Shown here one piece after another: positions 50,121 to 63,300 of a stretch of 64,000 bases of DNA. The stretch comes from Aphidius gifuensis (taxonomy: Eukaryota; Arthropoda; Insecta; Hymenoptera; Braconidae): NCBI RefSeq assembly GCF_014905175.1, contig NC_057790.1, positions 24,826,469-24,890,468 on the forward strand, given 5' to 3'. Under the pieces are notes generated by a model. That model had not been told where the DNA came from and did not search any database. It saw only the letters and a program-made list of their open reading frames with translations. Positions within the stretch are counted from its first letter, which is position 1; every line of letters starts with the position of its first letter. Made by a program: the position numbers and the translations under genes.

Positions 50121-51641
50121 TTAAAAATTTTTACCATGAGTAAGTCTGGTGATTAAATCCCAGGCCCATTTTGGTTGATCTCCAGGAACCATATGTCCAG
50201 CATTTCTAACTAAAACTTCAATAAGATTACCAGATTGTTTTGAATAACCAGCAATTTCTTTATCAACAATCCAAGTTTTTCGTTTAGCTTGTTTATATTT
50301 ATCAGCACCAGGCCATTTTAATTGTTGTAAATAATTTTCAGTCAATGGATAAGCAACAATAATATCAAGTTGTCCATTATAAATAAGTACTTTATAATTT
50401 TGTAAAAGAACAACAATTTTATCAGCTTCTGAACGTGTTATATCACCAATTAAATGTTTTTCAACTTGATTTGCTTCAACATCATATGAGCAATTACCAA
50501 CATGAATAGCACGTCTAACATCAACTCTTTGTATATATTCAGACATCCATAATGACTCATTACTATCACATGTTTTTAAATAATTAAAATAAAAATCAAA
50601 ACCAGTTAAATTTTTAAATAAACTTGGCTCTGAATTTAAATCACCATCAATAAGTTTATTAAATATATCAAATGCTTCATTATATTTACTTTGATTTATA
50701 AAATCTCTTCCTTGTTTTTCATAATTATGAAATTCATTACGTCCATTAAAATCAATTAAACCAAGTTGATAAAGATAATCACCATATAATAATTGATTAA
50801 CTGGATCAGTTAAACCATTACCAATTGCAATACCTTTCATATTTATTTTTATTTTTGAGCTTGGATTTAATTTATGAATTGTATATGCTAAAGCTGGTAC
50901 ATATTTACCAGCATAAGACTCTCCAGTAACGTAGAATGGATTTTTTTGTAATTCAGGAAACAATTGAAAAAATTGTGTCAATGCTTCATGAAGATCTAAT
51001 CCAACTTCTGTTTCATTTGTACAATAGCCTTGATCATGATCAGTAAAACTGTAGCCAGTTCCAACTGGATTATCAATGTAAATAACATTGTGATTAAGTG
51101 TCCATGAATATTCACGTTTTTTAAGAGTTTTATTTTGTGTTACTGAGAATGGTCCATTTTCAGTAAATAAACCAAAAAGAGAACTGGCACCTGGACCACC
51201 TTGAAGCCATAAAACAACTGGAGCATCTTTTGGATTTGACTAGACAAAAAAAAACAAAAACAATCATTTAATAATATTTAGATAATTATAAAGGCTTTCT
51301 TGTTTGTTTTTATTATTTTTTTATCAACTTACTTGAGCAGGAAAGAACCAAAAAAACATATTTGAATTATATTTTTTATTAACAGTTAAATAACCAGCAT
51401 AACTGCTTACATCACTCATATCTTTGTGATCAACAGAAGCACTTTTTCTTGCATCCTCAATTTTTCCTGAATCAATAAAAGGAGTAAGAAATAATGGTGT
51501 ACCAGCATCATCACCAAAATTAAGTGGAAATTTTGTCAACTTTGGATAGCCATTTGTAAATAATGCCAAATTTTCATTTGCATAATTAATAATGATAAAT
51601 AAAACACTAATAATCCAAACAATGGAATAATTTTTATCCAT
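50121..51641 (-). CDS. Serine carboxypeptidase, vitellogenic/CPVL-like (two coding exons)
   Basis: Secreted or lysosomal exopeptidase of family S10, removing C-terminal residues. Exons 51641-51333 and 51239-50121 join in phase 0 across a 93-bp intron (AA|GTAAGT...GTCTAG) to give 475 residues. A signal peptide is visible at the N-terminus (hydrophobic residues about 8-20). The oxyanion region is LWLQGGPGASS at about 113-123. The triad is S211 in GESYAG, D395 in NGQLDIIVAY and H452 in NAGHMVPGDQP. FFWFFPAQ before the splice site is also typical. The length is normal for the family. Upstream, a 5' UTR intron is likely: donor CA|GTAAGT after 51885 and acceptor TTTTTCAG before 51742. The best relatives are insect venom/vitellogenic carboxypeptidases and vertebrate CPVL, so the exact tissue role is open. 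Confidence 0.95.
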
Positions 51642-52757
51642 TGTTAATTATTTTTTTAACACTATGATTTTTGGAGTATTATTCAATCAAGGCGTGTGTT
51701 AACAACAAATGTAATTTAATTGTAATAATAGCTGGTGTTATGCTGAAAAATAAAAAACAGATTAAAACAATTGCGTATTATATTTAGTAACAAAGTTCAC
51801 TATGTTCTGATAATATTTTTTACATAAAAAAACAACCCTCTTATCAATTTTAGTGAAAATATAAAAATAAAAAACTAAACTTACTGATTAAAAAGGTATT
51901 ATTACTTGTATCTTTTTGCTATTCTCTCAGCGACACTCAACGATTTGTTTTTGTTAGTTTTTTTTTTTTTGTTTATTTGTGTTTTGCTGCGTCATTAATT
52001 GTGAGAAAAATATAGCTGCGCTATCTCCCAGTAAAATAATCGACGATAAATTGTCGGTAAAAAAGAAATTATTTTGTTATAAAAAAAAAAAAATAATAAT
52101 AAATAAACAAAATCAAATGTTTATAAAAATTATTAATAAATAAATAATTGTGTAAATTTACTTTCACAGTATTTTATTGTATCCAGTCATGTGAAAGTAT
52201 AAAATAAATAATTATATTTTTATTATTGATAAATATCAACTTTCGCAAACTCACCTGTTGACGTTTGATCACAAACAATCAGTTGAAAATTAAAATTGAA
52301 GACAACTAATTAATTACTCAATCATCAACAGGATTATTTATTTCACAAATATTTAGATAGTCAATTTGGATTTATTACACGAGGATAATATATACCATTG
52401 ATTTATCAAGGAAGAATACTTTATTCAAAACATAAACATTAACCAGGTGACATAACAACAAAGGTAAATTTCATAATATTATCTTGTCATATTTGCTTCA
52501 ATATTCATTCATTCAATAAAGTAAACAAATAGCTAATATTAAATTGTTTATAAAAGTTAATTAAATGTTTTTAAAAATAAAATTATTATTTGTACTGTGA
52601 GGTTAATAATAAAAAGACAATGAATGCCAAAGTTTTGATGATTGGTAAAGTAAAACATAGCTTTGATGATCAAATAATAATAAAATGTAAAATATTATTT
52701 GTCAATTTATCGGAATATAATTACTTTTCAGACAAATAACATTTAAAAATCATCAAG
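51642..52757. promoter_or_regulatory. Divergent promoter region with 5' UTR introns of both neighbours
   Basis: This sits between the carboxypeptidase (minus) and the 316-residue gene (plus). Minus-strand splice signals suggest carboxypeptidase leader exons ending at 51885 and perhaps at about 52256 (CAACAG|GTGAGT). On the plus strand a donor AAAG|GTAAAT follows 52463 and an acceptor TTTTCAG precedes 52732, so the plus gene probably has a 268-bp leader intron. Both transcripts would then start near 52260-52440. The promoter elements themselves are not identifiable. Confidence 0.45.
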
Positions 52758-53708
52758 ATGAATGATTCATTTCTCGAGGAAATTGGTTTGGTTGATCAAC
52801 CAACAGGATGTGTGGTTCGTGGTGCAGAACGACACATAACAACAAGACGTTCAAACTCACCAAGATCAGTTATTCCTGCTGAACAAGCTGAATGGGATTT
52901 ATTTATAAAACAACAAAAACCAATTGAAATATCAACACCAAAAATGCCTAAATCATCACGTCGTTCTGTTGAAGAAATTAATTCACAATTAAAAACACCA
53001 CTATTACGTAATCCAAGTGAAACAATCAACAACAACAATAACACTAATAATAATAAAAAAACAACAAAAGATAAAAGTCCAGGTACAAAAGTTAAAAATT
53101 CAGCTAAAAAAAATAAATCAACAGATGTTAAATTGAAAACTGTTGATAATATTGATCAACAACAAATTCAATTGAATAATAAAAATCGTTTAAAAATAAG
53201 TGTTTCATCAAGTGATAATAGTAGACTATCTGATAATTCAACAAAAGAAAATAGTCGACCATTTGATGGATCTGCTGATAGTATTAATAATTCTGATAAA
53301 ATAAAAGAACGTAAAAAAAATCAAAATGATAATATAAATAAAAAATTTAATTCAAGTGATGGTGCTGAATCATTTGCAATGTTAAATGCAATTAAAGAAG
53401 TTGTTAGTTCATATACTAAAATTGAAAGTAATAAAATTATGAAAATGATGCAAGATTTACATATTAATTCACAATCAAATATGATTAAACAAATGTTGTC
53501 ATTGTCTGATGATATTAAAGAACAAAATCTTGGTATTAATTCAGGTCGTTTTCAATCATTGGTACAAGAAAATGCTAAACTATTGGATAATATTAATTAT
53601 CTTAAAAATCGAGTTGATGAATTACAAAAATCACAAGAAGATTATGATAAATTACGTCAAGAAAATTCAATGCTAAAAATTCGTCTTTGTGAATATGAAA
53701 AAAAATAA
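52758..53708 (+). CDS. Unknown protein, disordered middle and C-terminal coiled coil (316 aa)
   Basis: A single coding exon of 316 codons; I do not recognise the family. The N-terminus (to about residue 85) looks conserved in style, with LDQP-like and TTRRSN segments, AEWDLFIKQQKPIE and repeated Ser-Pro/Thr-Pro sites that could be phosphorylated. Residues about 88-200 are Asn/Lys/Ser-rich and probably disordered. About 205-255 is helical, and about 262-316 has heptad-like spacing (ENAKLLDNINYLKNRVDEL and on), a likely coiled coil. The start is the first ATG after a predicted leader-intron acceptor at 52731. AATAAA is at about 53800. It converges with Piezo. Even codon use over a long frame and a gene-like structure argue that it is real. 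A cytoskeletal or centrosomal adaptor role is possible but not shown. Confidence 0.8.
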   Translation: MNDSFLEEIGLVDQPTGCVVRGAERHITTRRSNSPRSVIPAEQAEWDLFIKQQKPIEISTPKMPKSSRRSVEEINSQLKTPLLRNPSETINNNNNTNNNKKTTKDKSPGTKVKNSAKKNKSTDVKLKTVDNIDQQQIQLNNKNRLKISVSSSDNSRLSDNSTKENSRPFDGSADSINNSDKIKERKKNQNDNINKKFNSSDGAESFAMLNAIKEVVSSYTKIESNKIMKMMQDLHINSQSNMIKQMLSLSDDIKEQNLGINSGRFQSLVQENAKLLDNINYLKNRVDELQKSQEDYDKLRQENSMLKIRLCEYEKK

Positions 53709-54355
53709 ATTTATAGCTTTATTTTGTTCATGATTAAAAAAATTATTAATCATTATATTTATGAAATATTACGAGACTGAATTATTCAGTATGTTAATCA
53801 ATAAAAAGGGAAAAACAATTGATTAAAATTAAAAAAAATTAAAATAGATTTAAGTAAATCATTGTAGAACAATGTAAATTACTTGAAGAAAAAAAAAAAC
53901 ACACCAATAATTTCTGTACTTTTTTTATTATTAAAGTTTTTTTATACAATAATTGATCGTATTATAGCAAAATTATTTAAATGCATGAATATTCATTTAT
54001 TATTAAATATTATTTACACAAATATTTTAGCTTTTTTTATATAATGAATTGAGGCACAATATTTATTGATTAATTTTATGTTTTTTCATTGATTATTAAT
54101 TTATATTTTGATGTAAAAAATAATGAAATTTGATTAAATAAAAATCAAAAGAGCAAATTCAATACAAAAGGTTAAAAAAAAAAAAACTATAGATATATGT
54201 AAATGATAGTTGGACACTTGAAAATAATATTTAGATATTAATCAACAAAAAAAAAAAAAATGACAAATAATCTTTTATAACTTGTCAGAGAAAAAAACTT
54301 AAATGACTAGGAAGTTTAAAAAATATTATAGCTATTACATATATATGAAACACAT
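53709..54355. other. 3' intergenic spacer between convergent genes
   Basis: AT-rich sequence with the 3' UTR of the 316-residue gene (plus) and of Piezo (minus). Nothing else is recognised. Confidence 0.6.
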
Positions 54356-57300
54356 TTAGTCAGTTTTTGGCCTTCTTTCTCTTACGTTATCAGTGAGTTC
54401 ATCAAAATCATGATCATCATCATCATCAAGATCATTAGCATCACGTTCAGCTCTATCACCAGATGCCACTGACTCAGGTGGTCTTGTCCATCTTATCAAT
54501 GTTTCAGGTGAACGATAAAGGAATATTAGCTTAGCAAATAAATCTTCTTCCAAGCATAATTCACCACTTTCACGTACTAAATAAATATCTAAACAAAGAC
54601 GTAATATTCTATCAACATATGGCATATCATCAAACATAATTTTTGGTGCCATTTCACTGACAATACGTCTCATCATTTGGCTTATAACAATAACAGCTGT
54701 TGTATATAAACCAAGTATACCAAAACCACTTATAAAATTTAAACCAGGTGGAAATGTTCTGTCATTAAATAAAAACATCATAATCCATGATTCACAATCA
54801 TTTAATGGTATACGACTCAAGTATGATGAATGTATTTGATCATCACATTTTTCACTAACCATCCACCATTGTTGTTGTGTTTCATCTGTTGATAATTTTA
54901 ATGTTACACTTCTAAATACATCTTTATCTGGATCAAATGTTGTTGATGTATCATTATGCATTAATTGTGATACTGGATCAACATTTTGATTAGTAACTTT
55001 TAAAAATTTTGGAAATACATTTTGTAATACAATTGTTGTATTAAAATTATTTTGTTCACTATTATTTGTTAACATTTTAATTAAATTTTGTCTATCTTGA
55101 TTTAATTTACCATCAATATATGCTGGAAATTCAATTTTTCTTGTTTTAATTGTTGTATCACTTAATTCTTTAACATGTGTTTGACGTGATACAGACCATT
55201 CAATATGTATTTGCATTGTTGTATTTTTTTCAAGTTCAAGTTTTAAACGTAATTTATCTGGTGGTGATATACCCCATATTTTTCTTGATGAATTTGACAT
55301 TCTAACTGCTGATACATCAGCTGCTGAATAACTCTCTAAAAATGTCATTGATGATCTGTATTTACGTCCAATATAAATATTTGTTAAATCAATATAATCT
55401 TTTTCTGTATAATTAACAATTTCTGAATCTTGTGATGACATTGTATATATTGGTTCATGTGAACCAAATTTAATACTTAATGATACATCATAAGGTGGAT
55501 TTGGATCACCAACAGTACCACCAAGTGCATATATTAATAATGGAAACCATATTAAACCAATAATAACAAATAATGCACCACCACCAGTCATGTATTTACT
55601 TACTTGTGATTTTTTAACACCACGTGGTTGTGGATAATCTGATTCAACACCTCTCATACATTTAATTTGATAAATACTTGCAAATATATCTTCCATTTTA
55701 AACCAATCCATTATTGTCATTGATGTATCTGTCCATATCCAATCCATAACAGCTCTCAATTCAAATAAAAATGGTATTATCATAAATCCTTTGAATAAAG
55801 AATAATTTATCATACTATAATTTTTACACAAAAAATTACCAAGTATTCTTGTTGGATAACCAAGACGTAATTGATATGCAGCAAATAATAAATAAAAACA
55901 TTTAACCATATACCAAATTGGTGGTGCCCAACTTGTATTAAAATCTTTATCTGTTACTATTGGTAGAATAAAAAACATCCATATATGAACACCAAATATT
56001 AGAAAATATTGAAATACAAGTTTACCAGCTGTTGATTTACGTAAATATAATGCACGATCAATGACAATAAGTGTAAATTGAAATAATAACATTAATAAAA
56101 ATGGCATTGGTACACGATTTTCTTGAAAATATGCTGTAACACCACCGTCTTCTTGTTGTGTACCAAATGCAGAAAATCCAAATATTAGCAATATAAAATT
56201 AAAAAAATCACATAAAAACATGTATGCATAAACATTTGTTTTTTCTTTTCCATCTGTTGACAATATATTTTCTAAAAATATTTTTGCTGGTTCTAAATAT
56301 TTCATTGTTGTATAATGTACTGTTGTTGAAAAATTTTCATCACATGGATGTATTTCTTCATCTTTAATAACTATTTTTTCTTCATCTTGATGATTATCAC
56401 CAGAAGATTCTGGTTTATCTTGTGTATGTGATGTTGATGCTACTGTTGCTGTTGTTGTTGTTGTTACATCTTGACTTGAACTGTGTGGTGTATCATTACG
56501 TAAATGTTCTTCATTTTGCCAATGAAATCTTGTTGGTTCTGATTGACCATTTGTATTGGTTGTATTTTTTTTTGATGATGATGATAATGTTATTTTTGAT
56601 GGTATTATTTTTCTTGCATTGTAAGGAGTTGTCCATTGTCCAAGTGCTTTTAGCATATATCGATGAAAAAATACCATGAGTAATAATAAAAGATCCCAAA
56701 ATGCATAATCTGTTTGTTTTTCAATGCCAATTATTTTTGCTGGACGACTTTTTATTTCATCAGTCCAAGGTATTTGTTCTAATTGAAATATACTTTTTAC
56801 AATGACAATTGCCTGAAAATTAATTTAATTTATTATTTATTTGTTTATATTATTTAAAAGAAAGTTTAATTTTTTACCTCAGTATAAGCAATCACAGTAA
56901 CCCAAAAAGTTTTTGATGGTCTTGGAACAGTTAATGAACCCCAGAAAAATACCATAAGTGGCAAAGGAGTTGATAAAACAGATGCATTTTTAATTTGATG
57001 AATAAAAATTGTAAAATAACACATGAATGTTGAATGTGCTAATATTCCAAACCACATTGAAGCAAGAAGTTGAATAATTGGTGGCTGATCAACTTCTGAT
57101 AGCTCTGGTTGTTGATCTTCTTCAACTGGATTTATCACTGGTGGCCTTGATAATATTGAGCTATTTAAATCAAATAATATCAAAAAAATTAATTATAAAT
57201 TCCTTTACAAATATTGACATATAAAATTAACAACAATTTTTTTAATTAATGCAATTTCTATTGTTAAATATTGAGATGATGATTTTTTTTCTAAATTTTA

Positions 57301-60300
57301 TTTCAGATGAAACACACGTGTGATAAAAGTATGATGGTGAAGATAAAAATAAATGCAATATTTGTGATTAAAGCGTGCAAAAAAAGCAACGGTGAAACAT
57401 CTGTTTTTTTTTTTTTTTCTACAATGAACCGATACCTGGAGGAGGACGCATCCAATCCTCGCTCCAAACTCGGCGCCAGAATTCGGATGTGTGGAACTGT
57501 CAGCAAGCTCTCCTTCCTGGCAAAAATAATAATTTTTCTTGATCGAATTTTATCCAAGGAGGAAAGTCACATACAGACACACTTTGTAATATTTTTTTTT
57601 TATATTAATTAACAATAATTATATTAAACATGAAGGAGCGCTGCGGACGATCATCAATTTTTAATTTTGTTATTTTAGATTAAATTAGTTTTAATAAAAG
57701 AATTGATAAAATTAACAAATGATTATTAAAGCAAATTTAAAAAATAATGTTGTATTAATAATATCAGGAAACCAACTAGCTAGCTACTGAAAAATTAATG
57801 ATTAAATAAAGAAAAATAAAGCTTCATTTTGGTGACTATATTCCCTACCTGTCGTCCTGTTCTTTTAGCTGATTTTGAGCCTCACCATCTGTTGTCTCAT
57901 CTGTGCTTCCCTCAGTATCTGATCTGTTATAATCCATAACATTTACTACTATTCTCATAACTATTTATATATCAACCGATGATTTATCAAAAAAATTAAA
58001 AATTGCTTTTCTATTGAAAAAAAAGCTCCTTGAATTTTTCAATTTTCTTCATTGTATGATTTTTTTATCACATTATTTTATAAATAAATCAACTAATCTA
58101 AATATATTTCTATTTTATTTCTAAATAAGCTTAATTTTTAATTAATATAAAAAATAAAAATAATTAATTTAATAAAATTTTTTTTGTGCTTTTTTTACTT
58201 ACCTCTCTTTTATTAGAGGAATTGGTTGCCAAATTTGATTTATCCCAAGTCTCATGCCTCTTCGAAAATCTGGTTTAGCCTGTGAATTAAATATTGAAGA
58301 AAAAAAAAATTCAGCATAACGATTTTTTGAATTATTAATAAATTAGATAAATAAATTACTTTTAAAATTTTTTTCTCTTTTGCAAGAACTTTTCTGATGT
58401 ATCTGTAATCTCGTGAGAATTTATTGAGATATCTTGTGGCTGATACCATGGCACTGTTGATAAACTCGATCATAAATTTGAAGTACGTAAGTAGAGAAAT
58501 ATTTTTTGGTGTATCAGACTTTTCTTCATCATCGTCATCACCTGGATGGGTCATGTCATCATTTTTCATTTCTCTCTCTATATCATCAACTTCCATTGAC
58601 GGTAGACTCGTTCTATCAGCCTAAATAAATAAATAAAAAATATCAATTAAAAACTATGATAAATTAATCCTTTTTTTTTTCTTTCAAACAACAAAAAAAA
58701 CCCAGAGCTGTTACAGCCGATGACATTAACAAGTTAAAGTTGTTGGTTGAAGCTAGAACGAGTTACTAATTAATTAATTTTAAACCAGGTTTTTCACAAA
58801 AATATAATTTTTTCAATTAAAAAATTTTCAATAATTTAACAACACTTTTCTTTTTCCATATAATTTTTTTTTTTTTCAAATAGAAAAACCTAGTTTAAAA
58901 TACTGAAAAATCATGATAAACCTTCATCTATCCATGAATAAAAATAAAAATAATACAATGATTAAAATAAAAAGAAAATCTACTAAATAATATCAATAAA
59001 TTAATAACTACTTCCTGAAAAGCTAAACTATAGCAAATTAATTAAATTTAAATGATAAATTAAAGTTAATATTAATTTGAAATAATAAATAAAATGTTAG
59101 AAAAATTTGCAATCTACATAGCAACTACGTATAAATAAATAAATAAATAAAAATTAAAATAATAATTTGTTGAAAAATAAATAAATAAAAATAATGAATT
59201 TAATTATCGAAAATTGAATTGAAAAAGATAGATAGATAGACAGAGAGATAGAGAGAAATAGTCTTGATTAAATTATGCAAATAGACACATATTAATCATT
59301 GACTTTGTTGATGAGAAGAAGTCTCACATCAGTTGTCGCAGCAGCAGAATCACTTGTTGATCTTGCACTCAAATAAGACACCGATGATTTCTTCCTAGTC
59401 AATGGTGCACTTTGTCGTCTTAGTCTCAATGCATCCTTCTGGGTACCACCATACATGGCAACGTGTGTAGCAATCTCTATGTCTGTCTTAATGAGTGTTG
59501 TCATCAGCTGAAAATCATCACTCGTAACATATCAAATACAGTAACACATACATTTATACTTATGTGTATTTTTCACACATGGTGCAGACAATCACAATAA
59601 CTTGCACTCATCATGTTACACACACTGAAAAGTATTTTTGTTTTTTTTTTTTTTTATTCTTTTCTATTTTCTTTTCTTTTTATTCATTTTATTATTATTA
59701 TTTTTAAAAAAAAATTTAAGTATTGCAGTAGAAAATATATAATTTTAGAAAATAAATAAAATTTAAATACTGACCTCTGATACAGTCATTCGTCGACCAC
59801 GTTGACGTTGTTGACGTCGACGTTCTTCTTCTTCAAATTCATCTTGTGGATCTGGCAGTAAATCAGTAACATCTTCATCCTCGAAATCATCAAACATGTA
59901 GTAGTCACCAGATCTAACAGCTATTAAAAAAAGAAAAAAAAAAATACATATTAATATTTATTTTAGAATTATTCTTAAGCAACACAAAGATATTTATTAT
60001 TTTATATTGATGACTGACAATAATACTAAAGCCATGCATTTCCAACCAGTACCAACTGGATATATATTCTCCTAGACAAAACCAATAATGTTTTTTAATG
60101 TAATGGCTTAACACTCAATGAATATTATTACCAGCTGTTTTTTTATATAAAAAATGTTTACAAGTACAAATAGATAGTTTACAAGAAGATTAATTACAAC
60201 GAATTTTAATTAAAATGATAATTAAGCTGAAACAATATGTACAATATATTATTATAGTATTAGTTTTACAGACTTTTAATTAACTTAATCTAAATATAAT

Positions 60301-63300
60301 TTAAGAGATTTGTTGAATCTTGATATATCTTTTAATTTTTTTTCTCCTAAATAATACAAATTTCTACATATAAATTTACCCTGTCTGTTGTAATCTGGTG
60401 CATGACGTCTGTACAATGGTCGGTCATGTGGAAACAGCGTATCTACATTAATTGACACACATGAAAATAAAAAAAATAAAATAATAACAAAATAAGCATT
60501 GATTAATTATTAAAAATAAATAATATAAAAAAATATTTGAAATGTTTTTTTTTTTTAAGAAAAAAAAACACTGGATCTGAAAATAATATTTAAATCCCAA
60601 ACAAATTTATAATTTTTGCAGGATATATTAATGAAGAAAAAACACTGATTAACAATAATAATAATAGTAAACATCTGTAAAAAGAAAAAAAAAAATCATG
60701 CCAACAGATTTAAATTAATTTTTACAGTGCAATATTGTGATCTTTGATTGTCCATCTAGATCATCATTATAATGGCGTGTCGAAGCATTTTTTTTTTTAA
60801 CAATGAATAATCACACGTTGACGAAGGCACGTTGAATTAAATTATATTCCTTGTAACAATTTTACATGTATGATGTGAACGATGTGAACGTGATGTATAT
60901 GAAACAATTGATTGTCTTGATATTGGATTATCTGTAATCCATGTTGTTTCAGCAAAACTTGATTGTCGTCTGTGTATATTATCACGTAACAAACATGATC
61001 TATCATTTGATGCTAAATGATCATATGGTGGTGGTGAAAATACTGGAAATGTTTCATCTGATGATACACCATGTGGATTTAAATCACTATTTGGTGGTGA
61101 ACCAAATGATATTCGTGTTGGTTCAAGATATCCATCTAGACTAACTGTTAATATTGCTGAATTTGGTGATGGTGCATGTAATAATGATGCTGCTCTTGGT
61201 GTTAATGGTGGTGGATCATCATCAATATTATTATTTGTATTATCATCATCATCATCGTCACTTGTATCATTTTCATCAATTGGTGTTCTGTAACCTTGTG
61301 GTGGTGTATGACCCGAGGATAAACACGAACTAACACTTGATGCTTTTGCCAATGGTGCCCTTCCTTTTTATCGTCAATGATTGCGTAAAGAGAATATGAG
61401 GAATTTTTTTTTTCTTTTTAAGTTTCTTTAATGCTTTTCTTTTAATTTCACGATGGCTTTAATTATTTTATTATGAAAAGTCCAAAATTTATTTTAATTT
61501 AAATATTTATATATAATGAAAAATTTTTAAATTTATTTCAATAATTTTATTTAAAGCTAGCGTGAATTTAAAGATTGGTTTTTTTTATAGATAGACATTT
61601 TTTAAAACCTAGAAAAACTTAATTTATTTATAGAAAATAATAATAATAAAACATCTTGTTTTTTAAAGATAAATTTAAGTAAAAAAAAAAATAATTTCTT
61701 ACCAACTTTGTGTGTTGATGGCTCACGATAACTTGGTCCTTGAATTCTTTGTTGATCAGCTTTAATTTTATCCATTTTAAATTTCAATTTTTCAAGTACA
61801 TTTTTTTCAACATTTTCTTGATATTCAATACGTTTTTTATGTAAATCTTCAAGTAATTCAGCACCACGTGATGCTAATATACTCATTGCTTTTGTTTCAT
61901 CAACAATATGAAAGAAATAATAACTTTTAAATAATCTTTTCATAATAATTAAACAAGCAAAACATAATACATCCCAAACCATATCACTATCTGTTTTAAT
62001 ATCACCACAAACACCAACACCAATACCAAGTAATTGTATAAATGGACATGATTGTTTCCATTGTGATGTTAAAACATATCCAAGTCCTTGAAATAATGCT
62101 TTTGAAAATATAACACAAACATTATAACCAAGTAAAATATTCCACCATTTTAATATTGTTTTAACTGGACGTAAATAAAAATCACTTCCTTGCCATAAAA
62201 ATACAAATGCACCAATTAAATAACCAAGTGAAAATAAATTTGTTTTTTTAGTACCAGCAAGAAACATCATTGACAATGTTATCCACATAAAACTCATCAT
62301 AAAACCACGTTTTAATACATCAAGCCAACATCTTATATGTGATACATAATCTTTAACTGGATTTATAAAATTTAATTTTTCCATATCTTGATATACTGAA
62401 TAATTATGACCAGCAATAAATTCATGCTCATCATCAGTTGTCGTTTTTTCTTCAATTTTAAATACCAAACTTTGTCTAATAACCATTAGTAATAAAAAAA
62501 AATCACATATTAATATATGTGGATTTGGTGGTCTATCAGGATCTGGCAAATACAGCCAATTTTGTAGTTCTTTAAGTATTGTGTAATCATTCCATGGATA
62601 ATAAATACATAGCCATGTTGGTGGTGCAACAACAATTGCATAATATTATGATGAATAAAAAAACCGTTTTTAGCAAATAACATGAGTAACCATAAGCCAT
62701 ATAGAACAGAAAAAAAATCAAGTCTTTTACCAATTAATGTTACAATAGCCATGAGACAAAATTCAAGACCAAATTTATAAAATCCATAATTTAATAAAAA
62801 TTTAAGACAATATGATATTCCTTTATCAGCATCGCTTCTTTTGATATTTGGAAACATAACACTTGGTGTGTCCAATGATTCACCACGGCTTTGACGATAA
62901 AAACATTGACGTACCATTATAACAGCTCTCAATGTTGTTAATGCAATTATTAATATATAACCATTTAATAAATTAAATAATTTATCTGGATCAGCTTTTT
63001 TCATTCCAATCCATTCAGCAGTATTATAAATTTTTGTTTCATTAACAGATGTACAATTAACATTCCATTCTTCATGTTTAATATATTTAATTTGATACAA
63101 CATTTTTATAACCATCAATACAGCAATTGCAAATGCAATACTATTTATCGAAATTATTTGTAATGATTTACGTAAATTCATTGTAACAACAATGACAATA
63201 ACAAATATCCAATTAATTGCACAAACATCATTAACACATAATAACATTAATGATATATATATAATTTTTTCCATATGAATTTCAAGTATAAGCCATATGT

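Noticed and set aside
57307..57612. Plus-strand frame of 101 codons
   Set aside because: Antisense to the G/C-richer Piezo exon at 57436-57516.
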